Assembly (NCBI GenBank): GCA_016858145.1
Contig: JAEHOE010000006.1
Coordinates: forward strand, 1,550,001-1,614,000
Reading direction: 5' to 3'
Origin: Edaphochlamys debaryana
Lineage: Eukaryota > Chlorophyta > Chlorophyceae > Chlamydomonadales
Length of the DNA stretch: 64,000 nt
Each line of letters starts with the position of its first letter. Position 1 is the stretch's first letter. Shown in pieces: positions 11,801 through 24,300 of the stretch. A model generated the notes under the pieces. The model was not told the DNA's origin. It saw only the letters and a list, made by a program, of their open reading frames with translations, and did not search any database. The translations under genes and the position numbers were made by a program.

Positions 11801-14800
11801 AGTTTCCCGGACACAGTATGCGGTGTGATCCCAGAGCCCCGGCCCCGCTCCGCACCCCGCCCAAACGCCCTCCCCTTCCCTCCTCCGCACGCACCTGCAC
11901 GAACGTGTCCCTCAGCCTCTGGCCCATGAACCGGAACACGTCGGTGGCTGCCTGGTCTGCGTCGTGCGGGGGGATGAGCAGGTCGGCCAGGGAGGCGGCG
12001 GCGGAGGCGGCGGCGGGGCGGCGCACGTCCACCACGAGCTGCAGGCAGCCTGGGGGGTGGAGGGGGTCGAGGCGGGGTGGGGGGCAGGGGGGCGGGAGCA
12101 GACGGTGAGTACCAGCAAGGAGAACCGCTGGAGGCACGCCTCAGGCCCATTCGCAACATCGAGGACGGACGGGACGCCCCGCGAATGCGCCCCGCGTAAC
12201 TACGCAACCGAAGCCCCACTCAGCCACCAAACCCACCCCACCTGGCCGCAGCGTGGCTTGCACCGCCTCCGCGCCGGCGCTCTGCAGCCACCGACCCATG
12301 CCGGAGCGCAGGTTGTGCGGCAGCTCCTGGGGCTGCATGTTCATGGCCTTGATTGAAACGCGATCCAGATCCATGGGCACAGCCGCGCCAGATCCAGATC
12401 CGGGGTTGGGGCCCATGCCGGGCCACGCCGCCGCGCCCGAGGCCGCCGCCGCGTACGGCATCTGCGCCAGGCCGCGGCGGTGTACGGCAACGCCCTGCTG
12501 TACGGCCTGAGCGACCGTACGGCTGCGCTCCTGGCATGCCTCCACGGCGGACTGCTGAGCGCACAGCTGCTGGTAGGCCGAGGGGTTAGAGGGATTACCA
12601 GGGTTCGTGCCGGGCTCGTCCTCGCCGTTGATCTCCTCAAGCAGGCGGAACAGGATGCCGTTCTCGGCGTCGTCGTCCAGCATGTCGTACATGTTCGACG
12701 GTTGTGCGATAGAGCCGTTGTGCGGTTGGGCGGCGCCGGAGCTCCAGCCGTAGGACTGGTTCTGAGCCGGCTGCGCCTGGGACGCCCAGCCGCCCTGCTG
12801 TGGCGGCGGCGGGCCGTACGAGGGGCCGTTGCCGTTGGAGTAACCGCCGTAAGGATAACCGTTACCGTTAGCGTACGGCTGAGGCGGCGGCTGGTGGTGG
12901 CCGTACGGCGCCTGGCCGTAAGGAGCGGACGACGCCGGTCCGTAGGCCTGCGGTGGCGGCGCGCTGTAGGGCGGCGGCGCGTACTGCGGACCGCCGTACC
13001 CGTTAATGGGCGGCTGAGGCGGGCCCTGCATGCTGCCGTACGAGCCATACGACGGCATTTGCTGCAGCTGCTGTTGCGGCGGCGGCGGCGCGTGCTGTGC
13101 GTCTGAGCCCATGTACTGCAGTGCGGCGCGGCGTGAGCCGGCCGGCAGCAGCGGTTGGCGTATGAAGACCGAGGAGGCGGATGACGCCCGCATGTAGCAC
13201 ACCGCGTCCTGGCCGGGCGCCGCCTGGACCACGATGTGGGTCGACGGCGGCGGCGGCGGCTGTGGCGGCTGCGGCACGCTCGAGCTGTGGCGCTGGAAGC
13301 CCGGCTGCGGTGGCGCGTAGGCGGGGCCCCAGGGCGCTGACGAACCCACGGTCTGAAGGCCCATGTCTTGGCTCATGCTCGGCGGCAGCGGCTCCCGCGG
13401 CGGCGGCAGCAGCTGCTGGAGCGGCAGCGGCGCCGCCGCCGCCGCCGACTGGACGCCGATGTGGGTCGGCGGCGGCTGGGGCTGCTGCAGGACCGAGGCC
13501 AGGCGGGACGCGCGGGCCATGACCTCGCGCGCGGGGCCAAACACGGAGTCGGGCACCGGCCGGGCGCTGGGCCCGCCCGGGCCCGCGTCGGGCCCACCGA
13601 CGGACGTGATCTGCTCGGCCTGGCGGATCAGCGGCGCGAGCTCCTGCATGATGGAGGAGATGCGCTGGGCCACCTGGTGCAGGGGGAGGGAGGGGCGGCG
13701 AGGGGGAACGCATGAGCCGTGTAGGCCTGGGGGTGCAGGCAGGTAGTGGCCGGGGGGATCGACTCCACAGAGTACCCGAGCTACTACCACCCGCTCATAG
13801 TCGCGGGTGCTACGTTCCGTCACCCCAGCCGACCACCCACCCAGGCACCCACCTGGCTCACAGCCACCGCCGGCGCACGGCTGGCGGCGCCATGGAGCTC
13901 GGGCCCCACGGAGCCGCCCCGCAGCCTGGAGGACCTGTCGTCACCGGCAGAGCCGCTGACGGGGGACCCAGGGCTGCGGGCAAGACCCACATGGGCGCTG
14001 CCGTCGGACCGGGCGGGCGCAGCAGCGCCGCCAGAGCCCGCCGCGCAACCGCTCGTGCCGGCGACGGAGACCGTGGGGCTGGCGCCGGCGGCGCCCCGCG
14101 CCACCAGGCCGCTGCCGCTGCCGGCGTCGGCGCTGTCGCGCCGCCCCGAGGCCGGGTAGGGCTCGTGCGGCGGGCTGTCGCCGCTGCGGCACTCCCGGTC
14201 GCCGAGGGCGGGGCTGCGGATAAAGGCGGCGCTGCTGCCGGCGGCCAGCAGCGGAGCCCTGGGCGTGGCGTCGGCGCTGCCGCCAGCACTGCCGCCGGCG
14301 CTGGCGGCGGAGCGCGCGGGCACGGGCTGGTAGAGCTCGCCCTCCGCCGCCAGGAGGGCTTTGCGCACCTCCTCCGGCGGAGGCGGCGCCACCGTAGCCA
14401 CGGCGGATCCATCCTTGGCCGTGTGGATCCGGATCGCGGTGGTGACCTGGTTCCAGTACACGGGCTGCGGCAGCGGCGGCGGCCTGGCCGGCTCGAGGGC
14501 CGGCGGCGGCGAGGCAGGGGCGCCGGCAGAGGACGAGGGGCCGGAGGAACCGGCGGCCTTGGAGCCCGGCGGAGGCGGCGGCGTCCAGCGGCGGGTGCTG
14601 TACCAGACCAGCCCGGGGCCGCCGGTCGTCACCACCCTCTGCAGCGGCTCGTTGGGAGCGACGGTGGCGGCGGCGGGGAGGGTGGCGGCGGCGGCAGGCG
14701 CCTGCGGCACGCTGCTGGCCGAGTCCATGGGTGCCGGCCACGAGGGGCGGCCGCTGTCGGCGGCGCCGCTGGGCTCCGGCGACGACGCCGGCGGCGCCAC

Positions 14801-16238
14801 CTCCGCCGACGGCGCCGCCGCCAGCGGCGACGGCGTGGCGGCGGCGCTGCTGGCGCCGCCGAAGGAGCCGCAGCGGTTCATGGCGGCGCCGCTGGCGTCC
14901 GACGCTGCTGCCACCGCCGCCGCCGAAGCGAATGTCGGCGGCGTGCCGCTAGTGGCGGCCAGCGGTGCCGTCATGAGCAGGGGCTTGACCACGTCCACCG
15001 GCTCAGCCTTGATGGCGGGCCACACGGGTGGCATCTCCTGCCACTGCGGCGGCTGCGGCTCGGGCCGCTTGGTCTGGCCCTTCTGAGCCGCGCGCTCCCG
15101 GTGCCGTGCGTTCACAATCTCCAGACGCGCAGCGCAGCTCCTGGAGGCCGGGCGAGGAAGGCGCGAGCGGAACAAGTGTGGGTGGACCGAACAAGAGGGA
15201 ATCCTCATTCAGGAGATGTCTCTGAGAACCCGCATATGGAGGCCGCGCTGCCTGGCAGGCCCCTTCCCAAGCCCTGTGGCCCTCGTCCACAGCCCCGGCC
15301 CAAGCGGGCTCCCACCGACGGTGCCCCCGTGCCAAGCACCCCGTTGTTACGCCCCCACCACCCCCTCCGCGAGTCAACCCGACCCACTTCTTCTTTCCCG
15401 TGAAATCGCTGAGGGGCTGGAAGCGGCCGCACTGCTGGCAGAAGCGGGAGACCACTCCGTTGACCACGATGGCGGGGGAGGCCAGGTGGGCCTCGCAGAT
15501 ACGCAGCCGCGTGAAGTAGCGCTGCGGGCCAAGCGGAGGAGACAGGTCAGGACGGGGGTTATGGTGAAGACAAGAAACGCGACACAGCGCCGAGGCTTGA
15601 GGCGAGTGGGCAGAGCCGTCTGCAGCCCGAGGGTGGGGAAGGCGGCCGCCCCCCCCAGAAGTGGCCGGGCGGGCTGCCATGCCCTCTGCGCGTCCCCCGC
15701 GCCAAGACGGTCTCACCTTGAGACCAGCCAGGCTCGCGTCGCATCCTTCCACCTGGGGTGGGGAGGCGGGGAGGTCAGCCGGGCAGCGAGGGGAAGCGGC
15801 AAATACGAACTGCGAACGTGCACCTTCCCGGCCTGAGAGGCAACTAGCTGTGCCGTCTCACCACGCACGTAAGCGGGCCCCTGTCGTCAAGCTTCTTGAG
15901 GGTGTTATACACGGGCAGATTGCCGAGTTTGGGGTTGGCAATCTCTGTACGCGCGATGGCTGTCTCAGCCCGGAACTCGGCGTCGGGTGTGCCCTCACGC
16001 GGCAGCTCTGCAGACGGCGCGACGAGATAAGCATAAAAGTACGTTGACGCAAGCCTGAGGCCGCTAGCGAGAACCGGCCCGCAGGGGCGACTCCAAACCC
16101 ACCGGAAAGCTTCATTCGCGGCTTGCTGCGCTGTGCCGACATAGCAGCGGGGTTCCAGTCCCAATCCGACGGCACCCATTCCTCCTCTTCCGCCTCTGCC
16201 TCCGCGACCGTGCGGCGTCGAGCATTTGGGCGCGACAT
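8846..16238 (-). CDS. SBP-box transcription factor, SPL1/CRR1 class
   Basis: Thirteen exons keep phase and give 1747 residues: 16103-16238, 15862-16007, 15717-15752, 15388-15521, 13853-15140, 12242-13673, 11895-12049, 11532-11670, 11030-11375, 10462-10853, 10053-10281, 9572-9840, 8846-9387. The N-terminus is acidic and contains [12 protein letters not shown], as in plant SPL1-type factors. The SBP zinc-binding domain spans about residues 92-165 over five exons: C-x4-C (CVVEGC), CEAH, CQQC and a basic end ([15 protein letters not shown]) expected to act as nuclear localisation signal. SBP domains bind GTAC cores. Low-complexity Ala/Ser/Pro and Gly/Tyr/Gln regions follow. A second conserved part ([19 protein letters not shown], then a [13 protein letters not shown] block) resembles the non-DNA-binding half of SPL1/SPL12/CRR1, with an IPT-like segment and one ankyrin-like stretch ([14 protein letters not shown]). 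The zinc-ligand His expected after CQQCGRF is Gln. There is no Cys-rich C-terminus as in the copper regulator CRR1, so I do not assign that name. Confidence 0.9.
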
Positions 16239-17151
16239 GCTGACAATTACTGCCTCAAGTGTGTCGCTGAGGCTGCAGAGCTGAGGCAATGATAGCCTTG
16301 GAGCACTAGGTGGACATGGTGCCTCGTATGGATCGGATGTGGGCCGTCTCGGCTTCGGGGTCCTCACGCAGGAAGTTGCGTGCACGAACTGCTTGCCACG
16401 CTTCCTGTATTGTCACCCGGCGCTGCTTAAGTGTGCAGCAGACGTATTGGAGCGCGTGGGTGTGTAGAGTTGCGCAGTAACCGGTGGACGGGCTGGCTCG
16501 GGCATGGTGCTGCCGAGGTGCCGCGCATGCACGAACCCCCCGTACCCGGGCCTCGCGAGTGAGGGCCGTTGGCCGTGAGCAGCCCCCCGGCCCGTTGTTA
16601 TTTCGCCCCCCTCCCCTTCCGCGCCTCTCACACGTTGATGCTTGAAACGCGCCTGCCTGAGGAAATGTCGGGAATTGCAGCCTGGGCAGCATCTGCCCTG
16701 TCAGCGGTTCCAGGCAGTCAGCAGGCGTGCTCGAGCAGAAGACAGGCAGTGAAGGCAAGGATCTGTAAGGGGTACCGGCCACAGGTAACGCGAGCGGCTT
16801 GCCATGCCACGAGCCCCCGCGAAACCCCACACGCTCCCCGCCTCCCCCACGCCATTGCAGCCTGCCCCTCAGGGACCGTCCCTGGCCCACCCTCGGCCCT
16901 ACTGTCCATTTTGAGGTGTTGGGTGCGGTATCCCTCGCGATCTCCCGCCGCGTGACAGCCGGGTCCAACCGGCCGGTCCAGCCCTTTACCGGACCAGCTC
17001 GCGGTGATCGCACAGAGACGAGAAACAAAAACAGTTCGTGCAACAGCTTGCTGTGGTGCCTTGAGAAGCGCCAGCGTTCCATCACCGGCACCAAGTTGTT
17101 TCCGCTGGCCCTGTCGCTTTGCGCTTTCGACTTAACACTTCAGTAGCAGCC
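16239..17151. promoter_or_regulatory. Divergent interval between SBP factor and small membrane protein
   Basis: A 913-bp head-to-head interval contains both start regions and presumably both 5' UTRs and promoters. No coding exon is evident on either strand and I see no clear TATA box. GTAC cores, the possible self-binding sites of an SBP factor, occur (for example near 16551 and 16771) but are expected by chance at this density. Confidence 0.4.
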
Positions 17152-19963
17152 ATGTCCGAACCGGAGGAGTCGTCTGGCTCCACGCCGCTCGTGTCGAAGA
17201 TGCCGGGCCAAATTGAGCACCGGCCACGGCAGAAAGCCAAGCCGCCCGGAATGCGTCATCTCCAGGACGAAGCACAGCCTGAGCCCAAACCCGAGCCGGC
17301 GCAGCAGCCGGTTCAGATCACCCCGACCGTGCACCTGACGCGAGAGCAGGTCAACCACGCCTACGACATTCTAGAGGCGCAGCGCGTGGGGCCAACAGCA
17401 GTACGATATGGTGAATGCGGGGGGGATGCAGGGGAGAAGGGCAAACCGGGCGAGGGGGGGCACACACGGGCACACGCTGGTCACGCGTGCAGCAGCACAC
17501 GCGTGACCACCGGCGTCTCTGCGTGCGCGGGTCCACACAACTTTCTCGTCAGCCCCCCCGCGGCAGTCCTCCACGGACCCACGAGGCCCCAGTTCCCAGG
17601 TGGTTGGTGACCCAAGCCTCTCCCGCCTCCCCTCTCTGCCTTGCCCGCAGCCTGCCTGGGCTCCATCGGCGCCATGGCCTACACGTACGCCACGGGGTTC
17701 TACCACCTGGCCAACGTGGGGAACGGGGGGTGGGAGGGGGGAGGAGGGGAAGGGGGGGAGGGGAAGAGGGGGAGGGGAGGAGGAGGCGGGGAGGGGGAGA
17801 GGGGGGGGGGAGGGCGAGGAGGCTGGAGAGGGGAGGAGGGGGAGGGCGAGGAGGCTGGAGAGGGGGGGAAAAAGGGGAGGAGGGAGAGGGGAGGAGGGAG
17901 AGGGGAGGAGGGAGAGGGGAGGAGGGAGAGGGGAGGAGGGAGAGGGGGAGGAGGGAGAGGGCGAGGAGGGAGAGGGCGAGGAGGCTGGAGAGGGGAGGAG
18001 GGAGAGGGGGGAGGGAGAGGGGAGGAGGGGGAGGGCGAGGAGGCTGGAGAGGGGAGGAGGGAGAGGGGGGCCGGCAGAGGGCCATTGGGCAGGGCATGAG
18101 CGAGGCAGGCTGCGGGGGCCAGCCGAGCCGGCACGCCAGACCACGGATGTGCGGCAAGTACGCGCCAGGGAGCCGGGGAGGGAAGGGGGGATGGGGAGGG
18201 GAGGGGAGCGGTGGAGGGGAGGGGGGATGGGGAGGGGAGCGGTGGAGGGGAGGGCTGAGGCAGATGGCTCAGCCGGGCGTCAGGGTAGCGGGAAAGCGGA
18301 GGCGAGGACCAAAGGGCGGTTAGCTTGCAAGGGACAAGCCTGGGCGAGGGCGACAGAGCCATGGCAGTCCCCGTGGCAGCCCGGAGCGAGGAGGGCTGCG
18401 CACGGCTCATCGTAGCAGAGGGGGGGCAACTGATGGTACGAAAAGTCAGCGTTTTCCACCATACCGGTATTACGTCTCGGGGTCCAGGGGTCCTCGGAAC
18501 TGCATGCAAGCCCCCCTTACCTCCTTGCCCCTCCCTTCCATCCTCATGATAGCGTGGGGTCGGGGTGCCTAGCCTGTTCTGTGCGCTAGTCCCTCACGTG
18601 CTCGCCCCTCTGCCCCCTCCCCCTTGTCCTACCCCCTGCAGAAGAACAAGGAGCTGTGGCAGGCCAGTTTCCGGCACCGCATGTTCATCGCGGTGGGGTG
18701 GGGTGGGGTGGAGGGGTGGGGGCCGTGTGTGTGGGGAGGGGGGGAGGGGGGGCCGTGTGTGTGGGGAGGGAGGTAGCGGGAGGCGCGGAAGAAGGAGGTG
18801 CAGGAAAAGGGAGGTGTGGCTGCAGCATGATCATCAGGGTGGGGTGTGGGTGGGCGTGTGGGGGAGGGGAGTATTTGGGCAAGACGGGGAGCGGGGGCGG
18901 TTGGCAGAGGGAGCGGCAGGAAGAAGAGGAGGTTGCTGACGGGGAGGGCAAGAGCACCCGAGGCAAGGCGGGGAAGCAGGTTGAGTAGAAGTGGGTCCGG
19001 CAGCGAGCACGAGGAAGGAGGCAGCGCGCAGCAAACAGATTACAGGTACAGCAAGGGTATCAGCACGCCGTTGGCGAGGGGAGGGCCGTAGGTGGCATGT
19101 GGGGGGGCCGCTGGGAGGCCAAGTTCGGTACCTGCAGTCGCCCCACAGCCCAGCCGGGAGGCCACTACCGTGTCGACCCTCCCCACTGTTGCCGTAACAC
19201 GCCGTCCTCCCCCTTCCCCTTCCCCTTTCCCCCCCCCTTGCCGCAGGGCCCCGTGATCGCGGCCTACATCACGGCCAATGACGTCATCCCGGTGCCGTAC
19301 AAGCGTGAGGTGGAGGCCTGGCTGGGCCGCCCCGCCATCGCCGCCGCCGACATCTCCGCCGCCAAGCAGACCATCAAGCAGGCCAAGGTGGGGAGGGGGA
19401 GGGGGGTCGCGGGCTGGGGGGCGGATCTGGAGGGGCTTGGAGAGAGCAACGAATGCCGGGGGGAAAGGCGCGCAGGGTGGGGTCTTGAGAATTTTTTTCG
19501 GGCTTGGTGGGGCTCCACCGCTAGCCGGCAGTGTGTGTGGGGGGGGGCGATAGGGTGATGCCAGGGCCTGGGCCTGGGAGAGCGCAGGAGGGGGCAGGTG
19601 AGGGGCTGAGGGGGGGGGGAATAGGGGGAGGGGAAGCTGTCCGAGAAGGCGCAGCTCGGGCGGGAGGAGCCAAGGGGAGGGGGAAGAGGAGGAGGTGGGG
19701 CCTGCCAGCAGGCGGGGACTGCCGGTCCGGCGGGCCACAGTGGTGACTAGGGGAAAGGGTGAGCATGAAGTCTGTGAGTGAGCGCAGGCCCCCCTCGTAC
19801 ACTCGCTGGGCCTTGGCGCATCGTGCTGGGTGGAGAGGCAACCCTCTGTGGTCTCGCGGGGCGTGCGGGGCAAGACGTTACACGCCGAGTGAGCCCCCGC
19901 CTGTCCCCACCCTCGCTCCCCCTTTGTCCCCCCCAGGCGATGCCCCTCAACGCCCAGCAATGA
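17152..19963 (+). CDS. Small two-helix membrane protein, possibly HIG1-like
   Basis: Five exons keep phase and give 180 residues: 17152-17410, 17651-17715, 18642-18692, 19247-19387, 19937-19963. The first 80 residues are hydrophilic, Pro/Glu/Gln-rich (MSEPEESSGSTPLVSKMPGQ). Two hydrophobic stretches follow: CLGSIGAMAYTYATGFYHLA and MFIAGPVIAAYITAND, joined by a short basic loop (KNKELWQASFRHR). The tail is amphipathic. The helix-loop-helix arrangement with Q-x3-R-x-R before the second helix recalls the HIG1 domain of mitochondrial respiratory-supercomplex factors. That is a resemblance only and could be wrong. The ATG at 17152 is used; an upstream in-frame TTG at 17119 is not a likely start. 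The third intron-exon set is unusual: the 926-bp second intron is mostly polypurine. I found no nearby TGTAA signal. Confidence 0.75.
17720..18075. repeat. Polypurine GAGGAGGGGAGAGG minisatellite in an intron
   Basis: About 350 bp of almost uninterrupted purines on the coding strand, built from degenerate GGAGAGGGGAGGAGGGA and GGCGAGGAGGCTGGAGAGG units. It fills the start of the intron between 17715 and 18642 of the small membrane-protein gene. Such tracts can form triplex or G-quadruplex structures. Confidence 0.85.
18699..18775. repeat. GGTGGG run and tandem GCCGTGTGTGTGGGGAGGG copies
   Basis: A GGGGT run is followed by two direct copies of a 20-bp unit (GGCCGTGTGTGTGGGGAGGG), just after the donor of the third intron of the small membrane-protein gene. 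Confidence 0.6.
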
Positions 19964-21369
19964 GAGGGCGGCAACCGGAGGGACGGTGGAAGGGCGCGAA
20001 GGGGAGGCACCGGGCGGGCAGGAGGGCAAGGACTGCTCGGTTTGTGGAGCGAGGAGGTGCGGCGTGTGCCGTATGGGACTGGTGGCGCGCGGAGCCTCAC
20101 GTGGCAGCTGCCCAGGGCGAGGGACGTGGGGGCGGGGGCGAGGGGCAGAGCATGGGGTGGAGGATAGGAGGCGGGATCCGCGCGCACGGGAGTACAGGGG
20201 GCAGGGAGCATTGTGGATGCATGGGCATGCAGGGGTCGGGTTAAGAGCAAAGCGCAAGCGCAGGGGTGGCGTGGGTGAGCGCAGGCGCTGGTGGAGGACA
20301 TAAGCAGGACATAAGGCCCCTGCTGCCTGACGTGCAGTGAGATTGACGGACGTTGGCCTTGGATGAGAGGAGCTGGGTCCCTTGGGAATGGCAATGTCGC
20401 TCCTGTAGTTTGACTGAGAGGCACAAGAGCAGAGGTGTCTCGCAGAGGTGTCTTTGCGGGCAAGGGAGCTTGGCTCTGTTGGAGACGGATGTCAGGCACG
20501 ACGCCATTTGCAAATTGCTGAGGCACGCGGCCGGAGCGGTTGCGGTCACTAATGTTACACAGAGCGCAACAGCAATGTGCTGGGTAAGCGAAACAGGAGA
20601 CAGACGAGAGCAACGCGGCGCGGGAAAGTCAAGAGGCCCCATATCACGTGAAGATGAGCCAGCCCCGATCTCACCAATGCTCTCCGCTTGAAGGACCGAA
20701 TGGTATACGGCCGTGCGTGTGTGCCTTTGCGCTTTATCCTGCTTGATGAGTCACGCTACGCCATCAAACGCCCGTTTGCAAGCTGCGTCTCTCGGCCCGG
20801 CCCGAACAATGCTACCAAACACAACCTCACCACACATCGACACATGACTCCAGACAGCTCCAGAAGAGGTCACCCTGACACGAAGTCCAACACCAGTCCC
20901 AAAGCCTTCCATCCACAAACAGGAAGACCGTCCGAGGGTTCTCAGCGTCCCCACTCGCTCAGCAAACCCTCGCTCTCTCCAGCGCTGGCTCCGCAGGCGC
21001 TGGGCTCCGCCGGCGGCGCCCGCTGCCGCCCCCCCTTGCAACTTCACCCCCCGCCTCCGCCTCCACCTCCACCCACCCCGCGCCGCCGCCTCGCCGGCCA
21101 AGGCCGGCCGGCGGTATGCGAACGGCCCGGGGCTGCCCGAGCCCGCGGCGCGCCTGCGTCCCAGCAAACCGCCCCGGCCCGTCCCACCACCTCCCACGCA
21201 CCTCCACCCCACCACGACAAAAGCTTCCAGCCTCCACCACTACCTCAGCCCTCCGCCTCCAGCTCAGAGCCGAGGCCAGGACCCCAGGACCCGACGAGAC
21301 CTGCACCGCAGATCTCACTCCTCACGCGCCGCACGCACCGCCGCACGCGCCGCCGCACGCGCCGCACGC
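19964..21369. other. Convergent interval between small membrane protein and glutamine synthetase
   Basis: A 1.4-kb tail-to-tail interval holding the two 3' UTRs. A TGTAA on the minus strand at 20555-20559 suits glutamine synthetase. The part at 21000-21370, next to the stop, is CCGCACGCG-rich simple sequence. No further gene is recognised. Confidence 0.5.
20555..20559 (-). terminator. Candidate TGTAA polyadenylation signal of glutamine synthetase
   Basis: TGTAA on the minus strand about 810 nt downstream of the stop codon at 21370; the closest such signal I found on that strand. Confidence 0.45.
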
Positions 21370-24300
21370 TCACAGCAGCAGGGTGGTCTCCACGATGAGG
21401 CGGGTGACGACGTAGGGGTCCAGGTTGGAGGCGGGGCGGCGGTCCTCGTAGTAGCCGCTCTTATCCACGGGCACCATGCGGCCCACGCGGATGGAGCAGC
21501 CGCGGTTGGCCACGCCCCAGGAGAAGTCGTTCATGGACGACGTCTCGTGCTTGCCCGTCAGGCGGCGCTCGTTGCCCTCGCCGTACGCCGCGATGTGCAC
21601 GGCGTGGCGGGCCTCCAGCTTGGCGCACTGCTCCTGGATGGCCTGGGGGGGGGAGGGGGGGAAGGAGGGAGGGAGGGATGTTCGGGGGGAACAGAGAGTG
21701 AGCGAGGGGGAAAGTTGTGCGGGGTGGATGGTGGTGGCGTAGGAGGGAGGCGGCGGAGGTGGTGGCGTAGGAGAGGGCGGACCCCGGGTCTGCCCTGCGG
21801 CTTCCCGGCTCCCCGGGGCGGGCCCTGCTCGGCAGCTTCTCTCACCTTCCAGCCGTCCGGCGCCGTGCGGGTGGCCTTGGTCGAGTAGTTGGTGTGGCCG
21901 CCCGAGCCGTTCCAGTCGCCGGGGATGGGCTTGGGGTCGAACGACACCTCCACATTGAACATCTCGCACACGCGGTACATGATGTAGCGGCTCATCCAGT
22001 GGTGGTCGCCCATCGAGATGCCCTCGCAGGGGCCCACCTGGGGGTTGTGGCGGTTGGCGGTTGGTTGGGGTGGTTGGTTGGTTGGGGGTTGAGTGTGAGG
22101 GAGTGAGGGGTGGCGGGACAGGCAGGCAGGGTTGCTCTGCTCCCTCAGCTTCCATCCGTCGTGCAGCTCCTCCGCGCACGTCGGGCCGCCCCTGCCCGAC
22201 CCAGCTCCAGACCGGGAGCCCACAGTCCGGCAGTCAGTCCCCGCTACCCCCCTCCCTTTCGTGATCCCCATCCTCCCCCGCCCCACCTGGTACTCCCACT
22301 GGGAGGGCAGCACCTCGGCGTTCACACCGCTGATGTTGACACCGGCGAACAGGCACATGCTGCAGGGGGTGGGGGTGGGGGGTCAGACGGGGGCGTGCTC
22401 GAGTCCGTCGTGGGCTCACTAGCCTCCAGCGCCTGTCGGCCAGCGGCCCCGTCAGCCGCAGGTCCCACACCTTCGCTACGCCCCGGCGCACGTGCCCACG
22501 GCTCCCCACAGCTGGCCCCAGGCTGCCCCCCTCCCACGCCCTCCCCTTCTCTCCCTCCCCGTGCCCCTCTCCCTGCCCTCCCCTCCGCTCCCCGGCGCAC
22601 GTGCCCAGGGGCACAGCTGGCCTCAGGCTGTCCACCCCTCCCTGCCCCTCACCCTCCTCTCTACTCCCCTCCCCTCCGCTCCCCCCCCCTCACCGGTAGT
22701 GCACCTCGGCGATGTCACGGCCAATGGCCACACCGGCACCGGCGGAGCAGTAGTAGGGGCCCTGGGGGGCGGGGTAGCCGCCCTTGGGCCAGCCCAGGGG
22801 CCACTTGGTGATGGCGTTGAGCAGGGTGTACTCCTGCGGGGGGAGGGGGAGGGGCAGGGGAGGGGAGGGGATGATGGGCATGGGCCTGTCGTGTCAACAA
22901 ACCTAGCACCGCCCGCCCGGGCCCCTCTCCTCGCTCGCCCCAGTGTGCCGGCCCCTGCAACCCCCTCCTTTGGCCGCGGCGCCCTGTGCTCCCGCTGCCA
23001 CCATGCCGCGCCCCCACCCCCTCCTACCCCTCTCCTCCTCTCTACCCTTGGTAGCCCCCTTCCCACTCACTACCCGTTCCTCCTCCCCCCTCCCCCCCCA
23101 CCTGCTCGATGCCGAACCAGGGCTCCTCGGCCTTGGCCTTCTCCATCACCTCGGCGCAGGCGGCGCGGGTGTTGGTGGGGATGGGCTTGGGCGCCGCCAG
23201 GGTGCCGTCGGGGTTCACCTTGGGCGGCTCGTAGCAGTCACACATGACGATGATGTTGTCGCCGCCGCTGGGGGGAAGAGCAGGGGGGAAGGGTTGGAAG
23301 GGGGGATCAGGAGAGGACGGTGAGGGGCATGTCGGTGATAGGCCCTGGCCCTCTCCTGCAGGCCGCAGCGACCTGGGCCAGCCGACGGCACGCCCCCTGC
23401 GCTACCTCCGTCGTCGCCTCGGGCCCCCTGCGCCCCCTCCACACACCCCCTGGCACACCCCGCCCGCAACAGCCACCCGTCCCCCCCGGTCCAGGAGTCA
23501 CCCGCTGCCTCCCCACCGCTTGCAGCAACAGCCTGTCGTCAACCCAGCCTTCCCATGCGCCCTCCCCGCCGCCAGACGTTGACTATGCCGACTGGGCCCG
23601 GCCGGGCCCGCCTCCTGGGCCCGGCATGCTGACTGCTCACCGGAAGGGGTCCTTGAAGATGGAGCGGGGGATGAGGTAGACCTCGGAGTCGTGGCCGGGG
23701 GCCTGGCCCGTGGAGGAGCCGTCGTAGTTCCAGTGGGGCAGATCCTGGGGGGGGGGGGCGGGGGGGGGAGGGTAGCAGGAGGGAGGGGGGCGGGGGCAGC
23801 GGTCAGGAGGTTCCGACAGGCGGGGGAGGTGCGGGGCAGGCTCCCAAGTGTAAGCGGCCGGTGGAGGCGGCCGTGGGCGCAGCGTGGGGGTGCAGCAGGC
23901 GGGCGGCCGGGGGCGAGTCCCGCAGGCAGCCAGCGGTCTCCAGGGGCAGGGGGAGGCGGCAGGGGGCCTGGGCCAGGGGGCGGTAGGGGGCGCACCTCGG
24001 GGCCCTTGGGCACGGCGGGGAGGGTGCGGGACTTGGAGCGCATGTCCGCCATGGTGCCGCCGATCCACACATACTCGGCCGTGATCTTGCCCTGCTGGTC
24101 GGTCAGCGTGGCCAGGTAGTGGCGCGTGATGGACTGGTCCAGCAGGCTGGGGGTTGGGGGGGGGGGGCGGGGAATCGAGGGGGGGAGAGGAGTAGGGGGA
24201 GGGGTGTGGTCAGCGGAGGTGGGTAGGTGGAGCTCTCCGAGAGGTTGGGGAAACTGGCGAGCCCGGAACTTTGCAAAGCTACATCTGGGCTGCTGGAATG

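Noticed and set aside
13712..15403. Long plus-strand open frame of 563 codons
   Set aside because: It is the antisense shadow of the large GC-rich exon of the SBP-box gene, with composition dictated by that strand and no splice logic or motifs of its own.
17119..17151. Earlier in-frame start for the small membrane protein
   Set aside because: It is a TTG codon; the ATG at 17152 has good context and begins a plausible N-terminus.
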